Assembly (NCBI GenBank): GCA_028284465.1
Contig: JANQRR010000014.1
Span: 1-64,000, forward strand
From: Gammaproteobacteria bacterium
GTDB lineage: Bacteria; Pseudomonadota; Gammaproteobacteria; JAJFKO01
Length of the DNA stretch: 64,000 bases
Direction of reading: 5' to 3'
The notes beneath the pieces are model-generated. The model searched no databases. It was not told the origin of the DNA and worked only from the letters and a program-made list of their open reading frames with translations. Position numbers and translations under genes: made by a program. Position 1 is the stretch's first letter. Each line of letters starts with the position of its first letter. This document shows positions 46,624 to 55,742 of the stretch, piece by piece.

Positions 46624-48000
46624 ATGACAAATCCAAAAAAATCCATTCATGGTGAATGGTCTTCACATTGGGCATTTATACTTGCCGCAACCGGGGCAGC
46701 AGTAGGCTTAGGCAATGTGTGGAAATTCCCTTACATTGCTGGTGAAAATGGCGGCGGCGCTTTTGTGTTAGTTTACTTGCTTTGCGTTATCATTATTGGC
46801 ATTCCATTATTGATGGCAGAAATTTTAATTGGCCGGCGTGGCCGCCAAAATCCTGCTTATAGCTTGCGCGATCTTGCGTTAGAATCTGGTCATAAACCTT
46901 TTTGGCAATGGTTTGGTTTAGGAATTATACTTGCGGGCTTTTTGATCTTGACGTATTACAGTGTTATCGCTGGTTGGTCAGCAGCGTATGTTTTTATCGC
47001 TGCAACAGGAACGTTTCATGGTGCTAGTGCTACTCGCATCACTCAAATATTTTCACAACTCGTGACTAATCCGTATAAGTTATTATTTTGGCATACTGTA
47101 ATCATGTTAATCACAGTCGGCGTGATTGCGAAAGGTATTGAAAAAGGCATTGAGAATGCTGTGAGGTTCATGTTTCCGATCATGATCCTCCTTTTGCTGA
47201 TGTTAGTGATTTATGCCGCAACCACAGGATATTTTGCGAGCGGTTTAACTTTTTTATTTAAACCCGATTTTCGTAAACTCACGTCAACCGGTGTGCTAAG
47301 TGCGTTAGGCCATGCTTTTTTCACTTTAAGCTTAGCAACTGGCAGCATCATGATGTATGGCGCATATTTACCGAAAAAAGCATCGATTACTAAAGCGTCA
47401 ATTTACATTGCGATTGCTGATACTTCAATTGCATTAATCGCTGGTATCGCTATTTTTCCTATCGTGTTTGCTAACGGCTTACAGCCTAGTGCTGGCCCTG
47501 GCTTAATTTTTCAAACCTTACCGATTGCTTTCGGACATTTACCTTATGGTAGCTTCTTTGCAGTATTGTTTTTTGTGATGTTGCTATTTGCTGCGTTAAC
47601 TTCTGCTATTTCATTATTAGAACCAACTGTAGCATGGCTTATTGAAACGTTTCATACAACTCGGGCGCGAGCAGCAATTATTGCGGGTATTATTATTTGG
47701 ATTTTAGGTTTCTTGACGATATTTTCATTTAATATTCTATCGCATGTGAAACCTTTTGGTATGACGTTGTTTGATAATTTAGATTACTTAACGGCAAATA
47801 TCATGTTACCGATCGGCGGCTTATTTATTGCATTTTTCGCAGCCTGGTTGATCAGCAAAAATAACGTTCGTGATGAATTGCAGTTATCCGATCGATGGTT
47901 ATTCAAGAGCTGGCATTTTATTATGCGCTACATCACACCGATTGCTATCGTTGTTATTTTTCTGAATTTTGTCGGTATAATAAAACTTAATTCTCATTAA
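46624..48000 (+). CDS. neurotransmitter:sodium symporter family transporter
   Basis: Inner-membrane carrier (458 aa, about 11-12 helices) of the NSS/LeuT family that takes up amino acids or related amines with sodium. The helix 1 signature ATGAAVGLGNVWKFPYIAGENGG (near 17-39, two joined parts) carries the sodium and substrate site. The substrate cannot be read from sequence. In related gammaproteobacteria dnaB commonly follows rplI; here this gene is convergent with rplI instead. Confidence 0.9.
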   Translation: MTNPKKSIHGEWSSHWAFILAATGAAVGLGNVWKFPYIAGENGGGAFVLVYLLCVIIIGIPLLMAEILIGRRGRQNPAYSLRDLALESGHKPFWQWFGLGIILAGFLILTYYSVIAGWSAAYVFIAATGTFHGASATRITQIFSQLVTNPYKLLFWHTVIMLITVGVIAKGIEKGIENAVRFMFPIMILLLLMLVIYAATTGYFASGLTFLFKPDFRKLTSTGVLSALGHAFFTLSLATGSIMMYGAYLPKKASITKASIYIAIADTSIALIAGIAIFPIVFANGLQPSAGPGLIFQTLPIAFGHLPYGSFFAVLFFVMLLFAALTSAISLLEPTVAWLIETFHTTRARAAIIAGIIIWILGFLTIFSFNILSHVKPFGMTLFDNLDYLTANIMLPIGGLFIAFFAAWLISKNNVRDELQLSDRWLFKSWHFIMRYITPIAIVVIFLNFVGIIKLNSH

Positions 48001-48021
48001 CTTTATTCTGTCTAGTAGAAG

Positions 48022-48061
48022 TTTTCTGGATTGCTTCGTCGTTATACTCCTCGCAATGACG
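48022..48061. repeat. dispersed repeat R2, copy f (single arm)
   Basis: One R2 arm, TTTTCTGGATTGCTTCGTCG followed by TTATACTCCTCGCAATGACG, lies between the convergent transporter and rplI genes. Confidence 0.7.
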
Positions 48062-48079
48062 GAACAATAATGAAAAACC

Positions 48080-48544
48080 CTATGCTGACTCTGAACTTTC
48101 AGCGACAATATTCAATTTAATATTAGTGCTAACATCACTATGCAATTGAATTTTCACTTCATATTCACCAACACTACGGAACACACCTTCAGGCAAATCA
48201 ATTTCTTTTTTCTCGACTGCAGTACCTTTAGCGGTAATGGCATCAGCAATTTCTTTGATCCCAATGGAACCAAATAATTTACCTTCATCACTAGCATTTG
48301 CATTAATAATAATAACATCAATTGCATCAATTGCTTTAGCACGTTCTTGCGCTACTGCTAAAGCTTCAGCTGCTTTCTTTTCTAATTCTTTACGATGCGC
48401 TTCAAATTCAGCAATTTTTTCTTTAGTCGCGCGGGTGGCTTTGCCATAAGGAATTAAGTAATTACGCGCAAAACCATTTTTTACTTTAACCTTTTCTCCT
48501 AAATCACCTAAGTTGCGAACTCTTTCTAATAAAATGACTTCCAT
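48080..48544 (-). CDS. rplI: 50S ribosomal protein L9
   Basis: L9 (154 aa) binds 23S rRNA at the base of the L1 stalk. The N-terminal signature MEVILLERVRNLGDLGEKV and GFARNYLIPYGKA are diagnostic, followed by the long helix and C-terminal domain. It is the last gene of rpsF-rpsR-(membrane protein)-rplI. Confidence 0.97.
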   Translation of the reverse strand: MEVILLERVRNLGDLGEKVKVKNGFARNYLIPYGKATRATKEKIAEFEAHRKELEKKAAEALAVAQERAKAIDAIDVIIINANASDEGKLFGSIGIKEIADAITAKGTAVEKKEIDLPEGVFRSVGEYEVKIQLHSDVSTNIKLNIVAESSESA

Positions 48545-48575
48545 CGTTAATTACCTCATTTAACAATTATGTAAC

Positions 48576-49526
48576 TCAAGCCAAATGCAATCGGCCACGA
48601 AAATTAATGATACAATCCAAAATGCCAACTAATACTAATACTCCAAATGAATACGGTGATAATAGAATGACTGCAGAATAAAATGCTAATAGCCATACCC
48701 AACCACTTTTAGCTTTGCGCACAATACGATGCGTTAGGGTTAAACTGCTAATGACAAATAATAGCAATATCACCGGCAACACATCCCACGCTAATGTCCA
48801 TCCTATCCATATCGCTAATGCACATAGCCCTAACGCAACCACTAATTTATAATCAAACCGTAAATTATGTAACTCTTTTTGTAATCCACCTGGATTAAAC
48901 GCCACAGCCTGCCACCAACGTGCGATAATTAAATGCAACAAACCTGATGCCAACATCAATGTTGTTATTACTCCGGTTGCAAACATCGCTGCACGATTTA
49001 ACCAACCTTGTTGTTTCAGCGTGGTGTACATGTGTGTTAAACGCTGTTGTTCAGCTGCACTAATCCCTGCTTTTTGTGCCGCGCTTACTTGTGCTTGCAT
49101 ATAATTATTAATTACATTTTTCCACCAACCAACAAGATCCGGATGAATGGCATGCATTAATAAAATCCCTACAATCGCAATTAACGCAGCAATTTGTAAT
49201 ACTCGTAGCCACGACGCACTTTTATGTAATACCGTTGCCAATAGCCATATAAACAAACCCCCAGCAACAATATTCAATACTCCAGGCCATACTCGCCCAA
49301 GTGCGATGTACACAATACTAGGTAAGATTGCCCATGCTAATACCCACAAACCGGCGACTGCTGTTTTACGTAAAGCAACAAATGCCACAATGACATAACT
49401 AAACCAACCAAATAACGGCAATGCTGCGAACAATAACGCGATTAATGGCGCGCGCATATTGCCTTGCAAAATATAATTGGCAAACATTACCGGTGCTGGC
49501 TGTTGCGGCCGATTTTGATTATCCAT
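48576..49526 (-). CDS. DUF2232/YybS-like membrane protein
   Basis: Polytopic membrane protein (316 aa) with about eight or nine hydrophobic segments; no catalytic motif is visible. A protein of this kind lies between rpsR and rplI in pseudomonads and other gammaproteobacteria, so position supports the family call. Its function is unknown. The ATG at 49526 has AGGGA upstream; the longer frame to 49562 overlaps rpsR and is unlikely. Confidence 0.8.
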   Translation of the reverse strand: MDNQNRPQQPAPVMFANYILQGNMRAPLIALLFAALPLFGWFSYVIVAFVALRKTAVAGLWVLAWAILPSIVYIALGRVWPGVLNIVAGGLFIWLLATVLHKSASWLRVLQIAALIAIVGILLMHAIHPDLVGWWKNVINNYMQAQVSAAQKAGISAAEQQRLTHMYTTLKQQGWLNRAAMFATGVITTLMLASGLLHLIIARWWQAVAFNPGGLQKELHNLRFDYKLVVALGLCALAIWIGWTLAWDVLPVILLLFVISSLTLTHRIVRKAKSGWVWLLAFYSAVILLSPYSFGVLVLVGILDCIINFRGRLHLA

Positions 49527-49546
49527 ACTGATCCCTGTCACGGCTT

Positions 49547-49768
49547 TTAGTGCGTATCGCAATACGGCAATAACGCCAGTAACCGTGCTATTTTAATAGC
49601 TGCGGCTAAGGATTTTTGATGATTAGGTTTAGTTCCAGTGATCCGGCTTGGAACGATTTTACCGTTTTCAGTAATGTATTTTTTTAATGTTTCAAGATCT
49701 TTATAATCAATATCTTTGACGCCTTCAGCAGTAAGCCGACAAAATTTCTTGGTTCGACGAAATTGCAT
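49547..49768 (-). CDS. rpsR: 30S ribosomal protein S18
   Basis: S18 (73 aa) pairs with S6 on the platform of the 30S subunit. [18 protein letters not shown] and the helical [19 protein letters not shown] segment are typical. It lies 21 bp after rpsF. Confidence 0.97.
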   Translation of the reverse strand: MQFRRTKKFCRLTAEGVKDIDYKDLETLKKYITENGKIVPSRITGTKPNHQKSLAAAIKIARLLALLPYCDTH

Positions 49769-49789
49769 AAATTACCCCTTATTCAATAA

Positions 49790-50239
49790 TTAATTCTGTT
49801 CAGTAGATGATGCGGTGGCTGCTGAAGATTCTGAATGATCAGCTCGATCAGTGTCATTATCTTTAGATGAATACTTATCTGATGCCGGCCGACCTCTGGT
49901 TGGGGAATAAGCTTTATCATCTTTAGCTTTCATCATTGGTGAAGGCTTAGTTATAGCATCATCACGTCGGATGACCAGATGACGAATGATTGCATCATTG
50001 AAACGAAATAAATTACGTAATTCAGCAATGGTCGATTGCACACATTCGATATTCATTAATAGATAATGTGCTTTGTGAAGTTTTTGGATTGGATAAGCTA
50101 GCTGACGCCTACCCCAATCTTCAAGCCGATGTAATTTACCTTTTTCGTTGGTAATAATACTTTTATATTTATCGAGCATATTGCTAACTTGGTCGCTTTG
50201 ATCCGGATGGATCATAAGCACGATTTCATAGTGGCGCAT
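49790..50239 (-). CDS. rpsF: 30S ribosomal protein S6
   Basis: S6 (149 aa) binds S18. The core, [18 protein letters not shown] to about residue 100, is conserved. The C-terminal tail is acidic and Ser/Asp-rich and longer than average. In E. coli the tail is glutamylated by RimK, but here it ends EQN without a Glu run. AAGGAG stands well before the ATG. The long leader carries repeat R2. Confidence 0.96.
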   Translation of the reverse strand: MRHYEIVLMIHPDQSDQVSNMLDKYKSIITNEKGKLHRLEDWGRRQLAYPIQKLHKAHYLLMNIECVQSTIAELRNLFRFNDAIIRHLVIRRDDAITKPSPMMKAKDDKAYSPTRGRPASDKYSSKDNDTDRADHSESSAATASSTEQN

Positions 50240-50284
50240 GTCTGTAACTCCTTATGGACTAACAGCCTCCTCAATAACTTCGTC

Positions 50285-50425
50285 TTTTGGTCCAAGACTC
50301 ATTTATTGTCATTGCGAGGAGCGCAGCTCCGAAGCAATCCAGGATCTTGCTATGATGCAATTTTCTGGATTGCTTCACCCCCTTTGGGTATCGCAATGAC
50401 AACATCTTCGCATCTTGGACCAAAA
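50285..50425. repeat. dispersed repeat R2, copy g, with outer 13-bp inverted repeat, in the rpsF leader
   Basis: R2 arms at 50308-50342 and 50365-50400 are partly degraded inside. Outside them a separate exact inverted pair, TTTTGGTCCAAGA (50285-50297) and TCTTGGACCAAAA (50413-50425), encloses the element. On the minus strand this lies between the predicted rpsF promoter and its start codon. Confidence 0.75.
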
Positions 50426-50499
50426 TACTCGTTCTTGACCTTGTACCTTTTAATTAAGGTTTAAGTCTTGAGTGAGGCAAAGATTTACAAAAGGAGGCC

Positions 50500-50528
50500 A
50501 TTGTACAGAAAATCACATGATTTGGCAA
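50500..50528 (-). promoter_or_regulatory. rpsF operon promoter
   Basis: On the minus strand a -35 TTGCCA (50523-50528) and -10 TACAAT (50500-50505) are 17 bp apart. This gives an mRNA leader of about 250 nt before rpsF, containing repeat R2. Confidence 0.55.
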
Positions 50529-50557
50529 TATTCTTATTCATCTACGTCTGCTGGGTA

Positions 50558-50587
50558 TTGCATTTCTTTGATAGATAGCGTTATTAT
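50558..50587 (+). promoter_or_regulatory. possible promoter of the pan-coa operon
   Basis: TTGCAT (50558-50563) and TATTAT (50582-50587) are 18 bp apart, about 30 nt before the panG start. The match is moderate. Confidence 0.4.
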
Positions 50588-50617
50588 TACCCAGACCTTA
50601 GTTTTCAGGACTTGATC

Positions 50618-51355
50618 ATGCGACAGGTACCTTTTTACGCCATTATTGGCAATGGCCGAATAGCGCGGCATATGTGCCGCTATTTTGATGCGCTTGGGCT
50701 TGTTTATAGCTCTTGGGCAAGGGCGCATAATGATTTCTCTGAACTCGATCAACTCTTATGCCAAGCGACTCATGCTTTGATTCTCATTAAAGATAGTGCA
50801 ATCGATCATTTCATTGCTGAGCATATTCATGGTAAGCCAGATTATTCACATATACGCTTAATTCATTTCTCTGGAAGTTTAACATCAAAATACGCTTATT
50901 CTGCTCACCCATTACAAACCTTCGCGAAACAATTATATGAACTTGATGTTTACCAAAAAATTCCTTTTATGGTTGATGAACATGCACCAGCATTTAAAGA
51001 ATTATTACCTGGATTAACAAATCCGCATTATCGGATCGCTACTGCAGATAAACCTTATTATCATGCTTTGTGTGTCATGGCGAATAATTTCACGACCTTA
51101 CTTTGGCAAAAGTTTTATAACGAAATGCAAACTAAATTTAATTGTAAACCTAAAGATATGTTACCTTTCCTTACGCAAACATTTATTAATCTTATGAATG
51201 AACCAGCAACATCATTAACTGGGCCAATCGCTCGCCAAGATCTAACGACATTAACTAAGAATCTAACAGCTTTAAAAGATGATCGCTTCCATACTATTTT
51301 TAAAGCGTTTGTTGAAACCTTCACTGTGGAGACTACTGATGAAACACATCAATGA
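50618..51355 (+). CDS. panG: PanG-type ketopantoate reductase
   Basis: The 245-aa protein has an N-terminal Rossmann NAD(P) site (YAIIGNGRIARHM near 6-18) and a helical C-terminal DUF2520 domain. This matches PanG, the alternative ketopantoate reductase first described in Francisella, rather than PanE. It would reduce 2-ketopantoate, the PanB product, to pantoate for PanC. Direct position before panB in a pantothenate operon supports this. The ATG at 50618 has AGGA seven bases upstream; the TTG at 50612 is less likely. It overlaps panB by 17 bp. Confidence 0.85.
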   Translation: MRQVPFYAIIGNGRIARHMCRYFDALGLVYSSWARAHNDFSELDQLLCQATHALILIKDSAIDHFIAEHIHGKPDYSHIRLIHFSGSLTSKYAYSAHPLQTFAKQLYELDVYQKIPFMVDEHAPAFKELLPGLTNPHYRIATADKPYYHALCVMANNFTTLLWQKFYNEMQTKFNCKPKDMLPFLTQTFINLMNEPATSLTGPIARQDLTTLTKNLTALKDDRFHTIFKAFVETFTVETTDETHQ

Positions 51356-52133
51356 GTTTATGACAATGAAATCTGCTGCAGAACCTATTACTATGGTAAC
51401 GTGCTATGATTATACGTCGGCTTGTATCCTTGAAAAAACTAACATTGATTGCGTGCTGGTTGGCGATAGTGTTGGCATGGTGATGCACGGTCATGCTGAT
51501 CCAACTAAAACAACTTTAGATATGCTTGTTATGCATACTGCTGCGGTAGCAAGAGGTATTAAAAGTAAATGTATTATTGCTGATCTACCATTTTTAAGTT
51601 ATCGGAAATCATTAGCTCAGACGATGGATGCAGTGCATATGCTTATTCAAGCAGGTGCTCATGCAGTTAAGTTAGAAGGCATTAATGGTAATGAAACAAC
51701 AATTCAACATATTGTTGGCTCTGGTGTACCAGTGATGGGGCATATCGGCTTAACGCCTCAACATATTCATGCACTAGGTGGCTTTAAAATGCAAGGCGCG
51801 ACTGAACAAGCGCAAGCAACGTTAATTGCACAAGCTAATGCTTTAGAAACTGCGGGCTGTTTTGCCACAGTATTAGAATGTATTCCGACAACACTCGCAC
51901 AAAAAATCACAACAAATTTATCAATTCCAACGATTGGAATTGGCGCGGGCCCACATACTAGCGGGCAAGTGTTAGTGCTACAAGATTTATTAGGTTTGCA
52001 AACTTCCTTTGCACCTAAATTTTTAAAAACATTTTTAAATGGCGAAACTCTCTTTCAACATAGTATCGAGCAATATGTTAAAGAAGTAAAATCGCAATGT
52101 TATCCTAGTGTTGAACATTGTTACGAGAATTAA
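51339..52133 (+). CDS. panB: 3-methyl-2-oxobutanoate hydroxymethyltransferase
   Basis: PanB (264 aa) adds a hydroxymethyl group from methylene-tetrahydrofolate to ketoisovalerate, giving ketopantoate. Conserved parts include VTCYDYTSA, LVGDSVGMVMHGH and GHIGLTPQ, and the GIGAGPHTSGQVLV segment near the end. The ATG at 51339 (MKHINEF) has GTGGAG upstream and overlaps the end of panG; a longer frame to 51279 is not needed. Confidence 0.95.
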   Translation: MKHINEFMTMKSAAEPITMVTCYDYTSACILEKTNIDCVLVGDSVGMVMHGHADPTKTTLDMLVMHTAAVARGIKSKCIIADLPFLSYRKSLAQTMDAVHMLIQAGAHAVKLEGINGNETTIQHIVGSGVPVMGHIGLTPQHIHALGGFKMQGATEQAQATLIAQANALETAGCFATVLECIPTTLAQKITTNLSIPTIGIGAGPHTSGQVLVLQDLLGLQTSFAPKFLKTFLNGETLFQHSIEQYVKEVKSQCYPSVEHCYEN

Positions 52134-52137
52134 TGTT

Positions 52138-52917
52138 ATGCAAACTATATCTGATCTACAAAAATGGCAAGCACTCCGCGCTACGATCCCTGTAACTACA
52201 ACAATTGGTTTCGTACCTACGATGGGATGTTTGCATGCCGGGCATGCTTCACTCATGCAACAAGCTGTTGAACAGAATGATGTGAGTGTATTAAGCATTT
52301 TTGTTAATCCCACCCAATTTGATAATCCCAAAGATTTACAACATTATCCACAAACCTTAGATGCCGATCTAGCATTAGCTGAAGAATTAGGTATTGATTA
52401 CGTGTTAACGTCAACAGAAGCAATGCTTTATCCTGATATTAATGTCACACATATTGTTACTAAGCATCCAATTGCTAGCATTCTTGAAGGTGAATATCGC
52501 CAAGATCATTTTAATGGCGTGCTCACTATCGTAATGAAATTACTGAATCTGGTGGGTGCGACTCAAGCTTATTTTGGTGAAAAGGATTATCAACAGTATG
52601 TGTTAGTTAAACATTTAGCTACCAGTTATTTTCTGCCAACAAAAATTATTTCTTGTCCAATTATTCGCGAAGCTTCTGGATTAGCTTGTAGTTCGCGCAA
52701 TACTCGATTAAGCGTTAAAGAACGTAAATTAGCGGATAAATATGCACAATTGTTTCATGCCTGTGATGAAAATAACATTAATACAACTAAACAACAGCTA
52801 AAAGACTTAGGGATTGATGTTGAATATTTGATATACTTTCTTGATCGAATGTTTATCGCAGTTAATATTGGGCAAATTAGGTTAATCGATAATTTTAAAT
52901 TACATGAGACTATATAA
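52138..52917 (+). CDS. panC: pantothenate synthetase
   Basis: PanC (259 aa) joins pantoate and beta-alanine using ATP. It is a HIGH-motif nucleotidyltransferase: FVPTMGCLHAGHASLM near 25-40, with SIFVNPTQF near 55-63 and GEKDYQQ near 147-153. The ATG at 52138 starts MQTISDLQ; the longer frame to 52108 overlaps panB. coaX follows without a gap. Confidence 0.95.
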   Translation: MQTISDLQKWQALRATIPVTTTIGFVPTMGCLHAGHASLMQQAVEQNDVSVLSIFVNPTQFDNPKDLQHYPQTLDADLALAEELGIDYVLTSTEAMLYPDINVTHIVTKHPIASILEGEYRQDHFNGVLTIVMKLLNLVGATQAYFGEKDYQQYVLVKHLATSYFLPTKIISCPIIREASGLACSSRNTRLSVKERKLADKYAQLFHACDENNINTTKQQLKDLGIDVEYLIYFLDRMFIAVNIGQIRLIDNFKLHETI

Positions 52918-53688
52918 ATGATTTTATGTTTAGACATTGGTAACACCCATATCTATGCGGGGATTTTCATCGATGATGAAATAAAACTACGTTTTCGCTA
53001 TCCATCAGTGCAAACCTGCACATCAGATGTATTAGGTTTATTTTTGCGTGATGTGCTGCGTGAAAATGGTTTTCATCCTGATGACGTTGATGCTATTAGC
53101 TTATGCTCAGTGGTGCCATCACTAGATTATTCCGTTAATTCCGCATGTCGCAAATATTTTAATTTAACACCTTTAGAACTAAAGCCTGGAATTAAAACTG
53201 GAATTAATTTAGAAGTGAAAAATCCATTAGAAGTTGGTGCTGATCGAATTGCTAATGCGGTTGCTGCTGTCAACCATTTTCCTCATAAAAATATTATTGT
53301 AATCGATTTCGGCACTGCAACGACAATTTGTGCCATTAATAAAGATAAAGCATATTTAGGTGGCGCCATCATGCCAGGATTAAAAGTATCAATGGAATCA
53401 TTAGCCAGCAGTGCTGCTAAACTATCTACCGTTGATATTGTCGAGCCTGAGCATGCTTTAGGAAAATCGACTCAAGCTAATATTCAAGCAGGGATTTATT
53501 ACGGCCAATTAGGAGGAATTAAAGCAATTATCGCACGTTTACAAGAAACGACTTTCACTAAAGAACCGCCCGTCATTCTCGCAACGGGTGGTTATGCGCA
53601 TTTATTTGCTGGCAAAAAATTATTTTCCGTGAGTATTCCAGATTTAGTTTTACATGGTTTACGCTTGATCTGGGAGAAAAATCAATGA
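52918..53688 (+). CDS. coaX: type III pantothenate kinase
   Basis: CoaX (256 aa) phosphorylates pantothenate, the first step to coenzyme A, and belongs to the ASKHA fold. The phosphate-binding LDIGNTHIYAG is at 4-14, the conserved GADRIAN near 103-109 and DFGTATT near 124-130. Type III kinases are insensitive to CoA feedback. It abuts panC and overlaps coaBC by 4 bp. Confidence 0.95.
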   Translation: MILCLDIGNTHIYAGIFIDDEIKLRFRYPSVQTCTSDVLGLFLRDVLRENGFHPDDVDAISLCSVVPSLDYSVNSACRKYFNLTPLELKPGIKTGINLEVKNPLEVGADRIANAVAAVNHFPHKNIIVIDFGTATTICAINKDKAYLGGAIMPGLKVSMESLASSAAKLSTVDIVEPEHALGKSTQANIQAGIYYGQLGGIKAIIARLQETTFTKEPPVILATGGYAHLFAGKKLFSVSIPDLVLHGLRLIWEKNQ

Positions 53689-54896
53689 GGGTAGAAACAG
53701 TGAAAAATATTTTACTCGGCGTAACCGGAGGCATTGCTGCTTATAAAGCTGCAGAGCTTTGTCGTATATTCATAAAAGCTGGACATAACGTTAAAGTTGT
53801 CATGACGCAAAACGCTCAAGAATTTATTCACCGTAATACCTTTGCAGCTTTAACTCATCAGCCTGTATATGATGATATGTTTGATCCACAACAAGCTGCC
53901 ATGTTACATATAGACTTAGCAAAATGGGCTGATCAAATTGTTATTGCACCTGCAACTTCATCAACTTTAGCTCGCTTAGCACTAGGTTTAGCTGATGATT
54001 TGTTATCGACAGTTTGCTTAGCAACTACAGCTGGTATTTTTATTGCACCAGCAATGAATAAAGTTATGTGGGAGCATGCTGCAGTTCAAGCTAACATTAA
54101 TAAACTACAAACCTATGGCTATCATATTATTTCGCCTGGAAGTGGTGAACAAGCTTGTGGTGACGTTGGTTTTGGACGTATGGCTGAGCCTGAGATGATT
54201 GCTAAGTTTATCAGCGCAAAAAGCAAATCATTGCTCAATAGTTTACGTGTATTAATCACGGCTGGTCCGACGCGTGAAGCCATCGATCCAATTCGTTTCA
54301 TCAGCAATCATAGCTCAGGGAAAATGGGGTACGCGTTAGCGCAAGCATACGCTGATACTGGTGCTGAAGTTACTTTAGTGAGTGGCCCCACACAACTTGC
54401 ATCGCCTATGATAAATAGTATTGTTAATGTTAATTCAGCAGCTGATATGTTAGCTGCAGTGATGGACCATATTGATGATGTTGATATTTTTATAAGCTGT
54501 GCTGCCGTTGCAGACTACGTGCCCGTTAATCAAGCTCAGCAAAAAATTAAAAAATCTGTTAGTGATAGTTTAACGTTAGAATTAACTAAAACTACAGATA
54601 TTTTAACTGCTGTTACTCAGCATACGACGAAGCCTTTCATTGTTGGCTTCTCAGCTGAAACAGATAATCTTATCGAAAATTCTAAGCAAAAGTTACAACG
54701 TAAAAAGCTTGATGCGATCATTGCTAATCAAATTCACTCATCTGGTGAACCTTTTAATCAAGAACATAATACGCTAACTTATATTAATAAAAATTTAGAT
54801 GCTATTGATTTAGGTCATGATAGTAAAGTGAATTTGGCTAAAAAAATTGTTGCTCAAATCCAGCAAAGTTGTGAAAAACACTACGATTTAGCATAA
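53685..54896 (+). CDS. coaBC: phosphopantothenoylcysteine synthetase/decarboxylase
   Basis: Bifunctional CoA enzyme (403 aa). The N-terminal CoaC flavoprotein domain (about 1-185) has GVTGGIAAYK, the active-site His of MLHIDLAKWAD, PAMNKVMW and the ACGDVGFGRM loop. The C-terminal CoaB synthetase shows RVLITAGPTREAIDPIRFI and NHSSGKMG. It makes 4'-phosphopantetheine. A GTG at 53700 (MKNILLG) with GAGGG upstream is an equally good start. It ends the pan-coa operon. Confidence 0.95.
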   Translation: MRVETVKNILLGVTGGIAAYKAAELCRIFIKAGHNVKVVMTQNAQEFIHRNTFAALTHQPVYDDMFDPQQAAMLHIDLAKWADQIVIAPATSSTLARLALGLADDLLSTVCLATTAGIFIAPAMNKVMWEHAAVQANINKLQTYGYHIISPGSGEQACGDVGFGRMAEPEMIAKFISAKSKSLLNSLRVLITAGPTREAIDPIRFISNHSSGKMGYALAQAYADTGAEVTLVSGPTQLASPMINSIVNVNSAADMLAAVMDHIDDVDIFISCAAVADYVPVNQAQQKIKKSVSDSLTLELTKTTDILTAVTQHTTKPFIVGFSAETDNLIENSKQKLQRKKLDAIIANQIHSSGEPFNQEHNTLTYINKNLDAIDLGHDSKVNLAKKIVAQIQQSCEKHYDLA

Positions 54897-54922
54897 CTCT
54901 AGCCAACACATTCAATAGTCGG

Positions 54923-55657
54923 TTATTTTCGTTGTCGTAATGCTTCATACAAGCAAATTCCCGTAGCCACAGAAACATTTAAGCTGGCAACATAACCATG
55001 CATTGGCAATGAAAACAACTCGTCGCAAGTATCTTGAGTTAGTTGACGCAAGCCTTTTTCTTCTGCGCCTAACACTAAAGCTGTTGCTCCATTGAGATCA
55101 ACGTCATATAAACTTTTCTCAGCATCGACGGCGGCACCGTATAACCATATACCGCGATCTTTCAATTCTCGCATGGTACGCGCTAAGTTAGTCACTTGGA
55201 TCAATGGTACTGTTTCTGCAGCGCCGCAAGCGACTTTTTCTACCGTCGTTGTCAAACCTACAGCACGATCTTTTGGGCAAATCACTGCATGCACACCAGC
55301 TGCATCAGCCGTACGCAAACACGCGCCAAGATTATGTGGATCTTGTATGCCATCAAGGATCAATAAAAATGGAGGTACCGTTAGTGCATCCAAAATTTCA
55401 TCGAGATCAACAACTTTATGCTGTATGTCTTGGCATTCAGCAATGATCCCTTGATGACGTTGTTGCTTGGCAATTGTGTCTAACTCATGCTTGCTTTGTT
55501 TGCTGATTGGAATATTAAATTTATTGGCAATATTTGTGATTGCCTGCATGCGTTGATCATGGCGTTGTTGTTGAATAATGATTTTAGTAATTGCTTGCGG
55601 GCTATGCTGTAATTTCGCCAACACAGTATGGTAACCAAATAGATACTGCATTGTCAT
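54923..55657 (-). CDS. rlmB: 23S rRNA 2'-O-methyltransferase RlmB
   Basis: SpoU/TrmH-type methyltransferase (244 aa) that methylates G2251 in the peptidyl-transferase P loop of 23S rRNA. Motifs are LDGIQDPHNLGACLRTADAAG near 98-118, LVLGAEEKGL near 190-199 and SLNVSVATGICLYEALR near the C terminus (trefoil-knot SAM site). In many gammaproteobacteria it directly follows rnr; here an Rpn-family gene lies between. Confidence 0.95.
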   Translation of the reverse strand: MTMQYLFGYHTVLAKLQHSPQAITKIIIQQQRHDQRMQAITNIANKFNIPISKQSKHELDTIAKQQRHQGIIAECQDIQHKVVDLDEILDALTVPPFLLILDGIQDPHNLGACLRTADAAGVHAVICPKDRAVGLTTTVEKVACGAAETVPLIQVTNLARTMRELKDRGIWLYGAAVDAEKSLYDVDLNGATALVLGAEEKGLRQLTQDTCDELFSLPMHGYVASLNVSVATGICLYEALRQRK

Positions 55658-55742
55658 AAAATGTTTGATTCCTTAAAAATACGACGATAACTTAAGTTAC
55701 GAAATAAGAATGACTGAGTTACTTCTCTTTGACTTTATCATA

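Noticed and set aside
54197-55446. Several + and - strand frames of 60-120 codons opposite coaBC and rlmB
   Set aside because: Shadows of well-recognised genes, without ribosome sites.
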